Shown here: piece by piece, positions 54,657 to 64,000 of the stretch
How the letters are laid out: each line of letters starts with the position of its first letter
Numbering within the stretch: the stretch's first letter is position 1
From: Sthenelais limicola
Lineage: Eukaryota > Annelida > Polychaeta > Phyllodocida > Sigalionidae
DNA: 64,000 nucleotides
Reading direction: 5' to 3'
Assembly (NCBI GenBank): GCA_942159475.1
Contig: OW804097.1
Location: forward strand, 34,422,298 to 34,486,297
Notes under the pieces: generated by a model
What the model saw: only the letters and a program-made list of their open reading frames with translations
What the model was told of the DNA's origin: nothing
The model's database searches: none
Position numbers and translations under genes: made by a program

Positions 54657-56649
54657 AACACTTATATATATGTAATAGGGGAGTTCCATAGCCGCCATTT
54701 TGAATCTTGATTTGCATGGAATTATGGGAGTAATGGTATGCAGTATAAAATCTAAAGAAAACATGTTATGTTCAGCATGGACTATTTATCAATGCTCTAA
54801 TGTCAATGTCCATGTATTATACATGTTTCCATTACACATGACTTCATCCTTCCCATCATGCATTTGGTTTTCATAGATGATTTATACAAGCTATGATATT
54901 GGTGAAAACAATTTTGCAATTTTTGATAAAAATGTCAAATATTTGTATATCAGACTTGAACTGAATCCGTCCCAGCATGCACTTTGGCAGACATGCGCAG
55001 TGAGACATGCAACTCCCTTATTGAAAATAAGGACCAGGTCGTCGGAAAATATACAATTTACCTTCTCCGATCCTCTTAAATAACCCACAATTGAGACAAA
55101 TGAGGTTCAAAAGTGTTTTTTAACAGTTTAACACGACTAAACAACATTTTAAGAAATCAATGCAGTATCGGACATGCTCAGATATGTACGTCTAGTATTA
55201 ACAAAATTTAATGTTACCATCAAATTTACTAGAATTTACTTAATGTGTAGAGCAGCCGATTGTAGACTTTTTGACCCCCTGACCAATAACAGCTGAATGA
55301 AGTGTTGTAATATTTTAATCTATTTTCACTTCTGTTTAATATACAGTCGATTAGGCTTGCATTTGCAGAACAATGTCTTCATTTTGTGTGCAATCATGTT
55401 AGCTGTACTATAGCGACGGGTTTTTGTCTTGATAAATGGTGGATGTTTAAGAGTCTGAAAGTGTCCATTTACTTTGAGTCCACTGTTTACATGTGGTGAA
55501 ACAGAGAACGGGCAGAGATGAATGGCCATCTCGTGTTATGCTCCTATAGAAGGGTCAAATTTTCAGAAAATGTACAATTAGCAGCTTTACACATTTAGGA
55601 AATTCTCCTAAATTAGGCTGAAAAATAATGAATACCAAGTATATCTGAGTATATATTTGGGATCGTGTTGATTTAAAGTATCTGTTCTGTTATGTTAAAC
55701 TGCATTTTGAAGCTCATTTTTGTCTTAAATGTGGGCTATTTGAGAGGATCGGTGAAGGCGAATTGTACATTTTCTGAAAATCTGACCCAGAAATAAATTG
55801 GCTGATTACCTTATACAATGAAATGTACACGCATGGATCCCAGTATGTTTTGTTGATATTAAAGCTGCATTGTCAGCTATTAACAACAAATCATTAATAC
55901 TATATCTGGTAAGAGATGGTAATATCTGGTAAGAGAATTGAACAAAAAGTAGGATCCTATTTATGTGATAGAAATTAGCTTAGAATGTAGCTTTAATATT
56001 TTCTGTGTGTATTAGAATAGTATTGTATCCCATCCGTCATGTAGTGTGTACCTGGTACCCAGATATTGGCTAATCTGTGATGTCTTCATTCCTTTGGGAA
56101 TGTGAAATTAATTATTAAAGAATATTATGTGTCCTTATACGGTTGTATATTGATTTCTTGTGGGTTTAGACTGATCTGCAATACTATCAGTTAATGTTGG
56201 AGTGATGAAGTCTATTTTTGTAAATGATGACGAATAAAATACATTTCTCCTGAACTACATACAAAGCATTATTTTTTGTAGCAGTGTAGGAAGGGAAATT
56301 GGATCACTAATACTATTTTCACACGTTGGATTACCAATCTAGACTGACATCAAAAGTTGTATGTAGCTGTATTGACACACACTATCTCCGCTTTTCAATG
56401 TTTATTCCCATCGTACATTAATTAATGCATCACCTGATTGAACAAGGTTTCAAAAATTCAAATCCAAACGAATATAACATTTGGTCTTCATAAGAGGACT
56501 ACAATTACAGGACAACAACTACAGGACAACAATTCTTGCCAGTCCCAAAATGTTAATAGGCACACCTTACCAATTTTTACCCATTTGGGCAAATCTGACC
56601 AAATTAGACATAATTATAGAAATTGTGGTTAACTATGTATTAAAATGTA

Positions 56650-56655
56650 TTTATT
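56650..56655 (-). terminator. Possible polyadenylation signal of the lectin gene
   Basis: tttatt on the plus strand is AATAAA on the minus strand, about 410 nt after the stop codon and beyond an R1 element that would form most of the 3' UTR. Another AATAAA lies further down, near 56399. Confidence 0.3.
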
Positions 56656-57063
56656 ATCACTATAAAACATACATACATGGAAATTAATTTTCTAGTATTT
56701 CTTTTCATGGCAACTCAAGGGGGATAGAATCGTAACCATTTTGAACGTAATTTTTCTCTTAGATTTGGATTATTTGAAACGATTAGGGAAGGTGAATTGT
56801 ACATTTGGGTCAGATTTTCAGAAAATGTACAATTCAACTTCGCCAATCGTCTCAAATAACCCAAATTTAAGACGAAAATAAAGTTCAAAACACAGTTCAA
56901 CCTAACCAAACAGATCGCTAGAATCAATACAATAACGAATATACTCGAATTTACCTAGTATTGACCATTTTTAAGTCTAATTTAGCAGAATTTACTAAAT
57001 CTCCCAGTTGTACATTTTCTGAAAATCTGAATCACTTTCAGAAAATCTGACCCACATGCTAGT

Positions 57064-60000
57064 TTAGGGGAGGTCTATTTCACAGATGTAGTTGTGGCTC
57101 ACACCACAGGGGGCATCATAACCCTTGTAGGAAGAAACCCTCCACACCATGCAGGCTGACCCGTTGTTGGCTCCATACACTGGTCTACCCTGGAGGAAGT
57201 CCGAGTCTGGTATCACGGACATGGAGGGGAACCAGCGGAAGTCTGTGTTGGGGATGACCGTAGCCAGGTCTCGGCCACTCGTCCAGATGTCATTGATGGT
57301 GTCTGCAAAAATAAGATTTTCAAATTTTCAGGTAGACCGTCTCGGTATTTTAAAGTAGCCAACTCGTAATTAAGACCAGTTTAGCATAGTTCCTATAAGC
57401 TAGGTATATAAAAATAAAAATACTCAGTAAAGGACCTATAGTCCACCAAGCCGATTTTCATGCGATTTTGTGCCGCAGAGGACTTTTTGCACTAAATTCT
57501 GTGAGAATCGCATGAGAATCGGCTTAGTGGACTAGGCCCTTAAGGTGACCATCCCACCATGAAAAATCACTCAATCCCATAAGTGGTCGCCTTTATATAT
57601 AGATGTTCTCCACTAGATTGCAACACAAGTGAATGTGTTGGCAATTAAGAACTATTGAGAGAGTTTTTCGGTAGGTTTCGTTGGCATTCTCATATTTTAG
57701 ATAATGTACCATTTCATACATTACATAACTGATTGAGACTGATTACATAACATATTTGGGAACATATTAGGGTCATATTTTCAGAAAATGTACATATGAA
57801 GAAAATTCTGCTAAATTACGCTGAAAAATGATAAATACGTAGTATTTATGTGTATATTTGGCATGGCATTGATTTAAAGTATCAGTTCTGTTATGTTAAA
57901 CAGCATTTTGAAGCTTATTTCTGTATTAAATGTGAGTTATTTGAGAGGATTGGTGAAGGCGAATTGTATACATTTTCTGAAAATCTGACCCATTAGTACT
58001 TGGAGGAGGAAAGAACATCGAGGTCAAGGGAAAACTCGAAAGTGATTACCTCCTGAGTCTTTGAAATGATAGGATGATAGCTAACCGGTGGATAAAACAG
58101 CGAAGAAACATATAAACGGCATTGCGTAACTTGATGGGAATAGTTTTACTTTTAGATAATAATTAATAACATAATAATAATAATATAGGCTCATTCAAGG
58201 ACTTAGTAATTTGAATTGCACTCATCTACAAGAATCTCAAACGCAAATGATTGAGACAAAAAACCGCCATCTGTTATCAAATAATAAAGAGATATTGTCA
58301 CATACTAGCTCAAGGATACACGTATTAGTGATGTGTTTCAGGAAAATGAGTCATAAGTCGCAAAAGAAAATTTTGAGATACCATTATATTTGAACAGAGG
58401 AGTTCACGCCGATTCCAATGGTGGTAAACATTAAGGACATCTAAGTAGTGTTTCTATATTATAAGTTTGTTATCTTTATTTTTTGGGGAAAAAAGTTATT
58501 GATATTTTTTGGTGGATAATTACTAATAAAGTACCTAAATATACTCCATAAGATGACCTTAGATATGCATAGATATATTTGATACATTGCCTCAATATTT
58601 CGTACATGTATTAATATTACTAGCAGTATTATGTACCCCCAAAATTAGAATATTCCAACAAAGATATCTTATAAATAAATTACTTTGAAAAATATTCATT
58701 TTGCGACTTATGACTCATTTTCTTCAAAACCCATCGCGTTTACTAACCGCTGAGCCCAGAGTTGTAGAGCCAAGCGTAGATATCATCTCGCTCTGTGTTT
58801 GTCCGCAGTTCCACCAGGTGTCCTCCGTATCGCCCACATACCAAGGTCGCCGCCTGCTGGGACTTCTTGGAAGTACTGATATAGTAGCAGCTGGTTGCAC
58901 GGTACTCATAGTCCTCTGGGCAAGCTGAAATTTATACATTCCTTCATCATCTGTGCCATTGCAAACTACTTTCTTGTTATTTCGAAATTCATATATGGGT
59001 CAGATTTTTAGCAAATGTACAATTGTCATACAATTATTGTATTCACCTAGAAAAATACACAAAATATAACACCTAGACCACACACAAACATGAAACACAT
59101 ACCAAGCACAGGCCACGCTGAATCTTCTAGCTGACCTACCCAACACACACACCACAACAGCCCAACAATGCTCCAACAAAACATATAGCCCATATGACCC
59201 AAATAAATGTCTAACTCATCACCCACTGTATTGTATTGTATTGTATTGTAACAGCATTGTATTACTATTGTGTTAGCACCGGCTATCATAGCATTAGAAT
59301 TGGAGAACTAGAACCAGTGTGAGACCGTAGTTAGACACAGCAGTGGACAGAAAACCATGGAATTCAGCAATGAATAATATACCCGTGAGACCATGTCTAG
59401 GTTAAAATTGATTTGCGAATTGACTATGTATCTTCATTGTACTTGACTACTTGTGAAATGATTTGACTTATTGATTTACTGTATAACCATTCTAAATAAA
59501 AAAAACCAAAAAAAACCAAACAAACTAAAGGGTGGTTTCCACTGGCTGCGGTAAGCTCTGTGGTAAGCCTTGCGGTGGTTTGTGCTGGTTCTGTAGGTGG
59601 ACCACCCTTAAGTGAACAGTGTCTCGTCCTCTATCGTGCACTTACTGCCAGGTGTGATATAGGTGTTAAAGCTGGGATTGGGCTGAGTACGAGTTAGACT
59701 GAGAGGCCAGGGTATTCTGGTGGCTATATGACACCGCACGCCACCCGCCCTGCTCTCCACCAGGACGACTGCACAGAAAGATGTCCTGGAGCACTCAAAG
59801 ATACATTGTATCTTATGCTGACGGGAGATTATGGTGAAATGGCTTGACATCTGCGCATCTGTTATAATAGATGATTGTAAAGGTTATTTTCATGCTTAAA
59901 GAAACATGTATATTTTCATAAAAGAAGATAAATGTGGTCCGTTTTTAGGAAAATGAGTCATAAGTCGAAAAATATTGATTTTGAGATATTATTATATTTG

Positions 60001-62571
60001 AAAAGAGGAGATCAAGCTGATTCCAATGATAGTAAACAGTAAGTATTTCTATATTTTAAGTTTGATATTGTTATTTTTGAAAAAAAAAAGTATGCACTGT
60101 TTCTGGGTGGGTAATTACCAGTAAAATAACTAAATATACTCCATACGAATGCCTTCAAAACGCAAGGATATATCTAATACAATTTCCCGAAATTTGTTAC
60201 ATGGAGTCATATGACTATCAGTGCTATACCCACTAAAAATCAGAAGATTTCAATAAAGAGATCCTGTGAAAAAAATCACTTTGAAAAATATCAATGTTGC
60301 GACTTGTGACTCATTTTCCTAAAACACATCACAAATTTGGTATTGGCCTTTAATGAAAAAAGAAAAAAGAAGAAAGATTCAAGGCAAGCGATTCATGAGC
60401 AATAGCGGGGCTAGCGATTCTCACACATGGGTCAGACCTTCAGAAAATGTACAATTTGCAGCTCTACACATTTAGCAGATACTGCTAACTTTGGCTGCAA
60501 TTTTGTCAAGACTAGGTAAATTCGAGTATATTCGGCATTGTATTGACTCTAGCAATCTGTTTGGTTAGGATGAACTGGATTTTGAACTTTATTTCCGTCT
60601 GAAATGTGTGTTATTTGAGAGGATTGGTGACATTAAATTGTACATTTTCTGAAAATCTGACCCCCAATTATGTGTTATACGCCTGAAAATGTACAATAAT
60701 ATTATATTGGTCTACATCAATCCTCTCAAATACCCCAAATTTTAGACATAAATAAGGTTCATAACAGATTTAACATAACTGAATAGGTACTTTATAACAA
60801 CACAATACCAAATATACTCTGCTATACCGAGTATTTATCATTTGTCAGCCTACTTTAGCAGTATTTACTAAATGTGCACAGCTGCTAATTGTCCATTTTC
60901 TGACGATCTGACCCATATGATGAATTGCCCGCACTGAGAGCGATCACTCAACTTGCAAGTGGCGATTTGATGTCAAATCAATGTGAGCAACAGCAATTTT
61001 TGAGAGCATGTGAAGAGGCCATTGTGCATAGCATATGGGTCAGATCTTCAGAAAACGTACAATTAGCAGCTGTACACATTTAGTAAATACTGCTAAATTT
61101 GGCTGCAATTTGGTCAATACTAGGTAAATTCGAGAATATTTGGCATTGCATTGATTCTAGCAATCTGTTTGGTTAGGTTGAACTGTATTTTGAACTTTAT
61201 TTTCGTCTGAAATTTGGGTTATTTGAGAGGATTGGTGAAGGTGAATTGTATATTTTCTGAAAATCTGACCCATATAGTATTATAATTGAGACCATGAGAT
61301 GGACATTACACTTTAGTGAATCAATTACTTTGTTATGAGAAGATGGTTATTGAGCCCTTTGTCTTTATATGAGCGTTGGTATTAAATCACTATTGACCAT
61401 TTTGAATGTTTTAATATTTAGGATGTTTATACAGTGTATTATCAAAACAATAACAATGACATTACTGTAGGCACATACTATATACAATGACAGATATGAC
61501 TGGTGAAAATTCAACCATTACTGGCTCGCGTTCAAAGCTGGACTTGTATCTATGTTTTTACAATAGGTTAATGACAAATATATACCGAACTCTATATCTT
61601 CTGGGAATCTATGGAACTCGATAATTACAATAAAAGTCCAATTACAGGCGCTATGAGATTTCCGATTAGCATTGCCCCCAATTATTGTTATTTTGTAAAC
61701 AAATCTTTGCCAATATTACCCTCTGGTAGCGTGGGCATATATAATACCGATGGATATCTAATAAGACATTCATAAAATAATATAATTTTATTAATTAAAC
61801 AAGGGAGGATATTATTGGTGATAAACATACCAAACGTCAAATTTCGGCCATGATATACCTTCCTATAGGTGGACACATGCACTCCGGCTGCTGAAATAAC
61901 ATTTTATAGACATCAGTAAATTTGTTGTGACACATCGATGCTCCAAATTATTTTCGTCCACCAAAAGCCTCTTTTTTATACATTTTTATTCAGGCCAATA
62001 TCATGTATATAAAATAACTGTAATCAAGGTTTGGACTATATCCAAATGCAATGAGATGGAATACGAACTATATCTGAAAACCTATTAAAGTAAATCACTG
62101 GCGATTTGACATGAAACAATAAACATCATAAACATTCCCAACTGGGCAAAGCCGTATAATTAAAAATTTGTTTTAAGTCACAGCAGGTGATTAAATAAAG
62201 GGAACCGAAATAAACAAGATTCAATAAGATAAGATATGATATGGGTCGGATTTTCAGAAAATGTACAATTGGCAGCTCTATTTATTTGGGAAGTTCTCCT
62301 AAATTATGCTGAATAATGAAAAATACTGAGTATATCTGAGTATATGTGGTATCGCATTGATTTAAAGTATCAGTTCTGCTATGTTAAACTGCATTTTGAA
62401 GCTCATTGTTGTCTTAAATGTAGGCTATTTGAGAGGATTGGTGAAGGCGAATTGTACATTTTCTGAAAACCTGACCCATTATTCGTTCATTTTACCTGAA
62501 TTTGCTGTAGCATTGGTCTTCTGTATCAGGTAAGTACAAGTTATTGCCAAGATACAATACGTTAACTGCAT
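57064..62571 (-). CDS. Secreted PAN/apple-like plus C-type lectin protein, 4 exons, 234 aa
   Basis: Exons on the minus strand: 62571-62496, 59858-59646, 58924-58748, 57302-57064. They total 705 nt (234 residues plus stop TAA at 57064-57066); all three introns are phase 1, the usual class for extracellular modules. Exon 1 begins MQLTYCILAITCTYLI, a signal peptide. Exon 2 has the Cys pattern IQCIFECSRTSFCAVV and VRCHI, resembling a PAN/apple domain. Exons 3-4 form a C-type lectin domain: CPEDYEYRATSCYY, CGRYGGHLVEL, then ACMVWR, APCGVSHNYICE. The EPN/QPD and WND calcium-sugar motifs are not present in canonical form, so classical calcium-dependent sugar binding is doubtful. The gene converges on the large gene. 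Exon 1 is the least certain; it fits by phase and signal-peptide character. Confidence 0.75.
57303..62495. other. Introns of the lectin gene
   Basis: R6 at 57429, R1 at 57771, R2 at 58332-58738 (9 nt past the exon 3 donor on the minus strand), R1 fragment at 58994, R4 piece at 59527-59610, R2 at 59934-60333, three R1 copies at 60427-61273 and one at 62240-62480. The interval 61280-62240 has nothing recognisable. Confidence 0.5.
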
Positions 62572-64000
62572 GCATGCAACACCTTTCCTAGAATATCCTA
62601 ATGGCATCATACTGCTGCTGCACAAGTTAATCCAAACCTCTGCCTACTATGTGAATCAGATACCTTCCTTCAACAACTCCCTGCTATTTTACTGCAATAG
62701 GGGACTTGCAAGTACATCTGAGCATGTCTCATACGATGCATGCTGGGAGGGATTCAATTCAAATATGGCGTCCAAAAATAAGCGTAATATCTTCACCAAA
62801 ATTATAATTTTTATATGCAATCTTTGGAGCCTTTGGAAAGGCTGTAGTCTTGATGGTGTCAAGTGCAACGCGTGAATATTGACGTGGCAGCACCGATGGA
62901 TATTTCCCGATGATCTCGAATGTTTCAAACATAAAACTATCATAATAGTGTATTTGCATGGGCTACTGCGCATGTCTGTTACAGTGCATACTGGGATGGA
63001 TTTAGATGAAATCTGACAGTCAAATATTTGGCAATATTCTTATCGAAAATTGCAAGACTTTTTTTTCACCAATATCACAGCTTTTATAAATGATCTATTA
63101 AAACCAAATGCATGATGGGAAAGATGGAGTCTTGTGTTATAGAACATTTCAAACGCCTGGGTATTGGCATTAGTGCACCAATAAATATTCAATGCTGACC
63201 ATGGCATGTTTTCTATATGTTTAAGGCTGTACCATTAGTCCCATAATTCCATACGAATCAAGGTTCCAACTGGCGGCTATGCAAATCCCCTATTATATGC
63301 ACATAAATCCCCACAGTTCCATGCACATCAAGACTCAATATGACAGCCATGCAATTTACCTATTGATCTGAGTAAGAGATGAAATCTGATTGGTTCTGTC
63401 TAATTACAAAATCGGATCCAGCAATATCTCGGAGTGGACTGTGTATAATATGTTGCTATTACGGGAGGTGATCTAAAAGGCATTTGTCCAAAATGATACG
63501 TTAAAAATGCAGTAAAACCTCTAGTTAATCAAGCTGGTCGATTCCACAAAATCTGTGACATTAGGTTTTTCACCCCTTACACTCTTATTTGTCAATTTAC
63601 ACATTTCTAACCAAAATAATTGTATCAGGCCCACTGAAAGCCTCAATGCGAACCCCACTTTTGTATATATGAGAAGAAAATTATTGATTTTATGGGCAAA
63701 AAACCCCTATTTTTAGGTTATTTTTGTAGTAAAAATAAACGTTTCTTGATTTTGAGCCAAGATGTAGTAGAATAATTATTAACTTTTAGCACATCTTTTT
63801 TTTGATAATCATTATTGTCATACTTTAGGATTCATCATTTTAGCAAAATAAGTAATGAGTGATATATTTTCTGCTTGGAATTCTAAAAACACTGGTGGGG
63901 TAGGTAATGTGTCCCCGTGGGTGGGTACATGAATTTAACATTAATTCAGCTATGAAAAAGGTCTTTACTTCATATTTGATAATTCTCATACATAGCACCT
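62572..64000. other. Right flank: nested R3 elements and unassigned sequence
   Basis: A divergent R3 (62696-63363) carries a second R3 (62955-63296) inside. The last 640 bases are AT-rich with no gene or repeat that I recognise. Confidence 0.5.

Larger units (their letters stand above)
54423..57063. other. Intergenic region between the convergent genes
   Basis: 3' UTR of the large gene to about 54675, R3 (54666-55022, reversed), a divergent R1 (55033-55276), R1 (55553-55791), unassigned AT-rich sequence, then R1 pieces at 56742-57052 that would lie in the 3' UTR of the lectin gene. No coding region is supported. Confidence 0.5.

Overview
The window is AT-rich nuclear DNA from an animal: genes split into many small exons by GT-AG introns, with introns and flanks full of short inverted-repeat transposons, an intact tyrosine-recombinase retrotransposon of the Ngaro (DIRS-order) type, and tail-repeat SINE-like units. 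The gene content (a NACHT/TPR protein with a DUF4062 domain, a PAN/C-type lectin gene) and the Ngaro element suggest an invertebrate, probably marine; a mollusc or other lophotrochozoan is my guess only. Nothing here is bacterial or viral.

Layout. 1-2900: palindromic and inverted-repeat elements, no gene. 2921-7334 (minus strand): a complete Ngaro-type element with gag, RT/RNase H and tyrosine-recombinase frames and the split direct repeats A1-ORFs-B1-A2-B2; gag and RT share one frame and are separated by a single amber codon. 7335-14376: repeats only. 14377-54422 (plus strand): one 31-exon gene, reconstructed here by splice phase into a continuous 1970-residue reading frame. Its order is: MGC acylation signal, an unrecognised repeated module, malectin domain, F-box-associated (FBA) domain, DUF4062 domain, NACHT NTPase, helical C-terminal NACHT region, TPR repeats. 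57064-62571 (minus strand): a convergent four-exon gene for a 234-residue secreted protein with a signal peptide, a PAN/apple-like region and a C-type lectin domain. 62572-64000: nested inverted-repeat elements and unassigned sequence.

How it may fit together. The large gene joins two domains whose known relatives bind N-glycans (malectin and FBA) to a STAND-type NTPase with TPRs, on a protein predicted to be tethered to the cytosolic face of a membrane. The natural reading, which is inference, is a cytosolic sensor of glycans exposed by damaged membranes or intruders. This is the window's strongest candidate for an undescribed system.

Repeats. At least six inverted-repeat families recur (called R1 to R7 below). 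R1 (~235 bp, about 25 copies) and R2 (~410 bp, 14 copies) dominate. Seven of the 14 R2 copies start 9-37 nt downstream of a 5' splice site, which looks non-random. All coordinates of exons were placed by eye from splice motifs, frame and domain continuity; no alignment or expression data were available.
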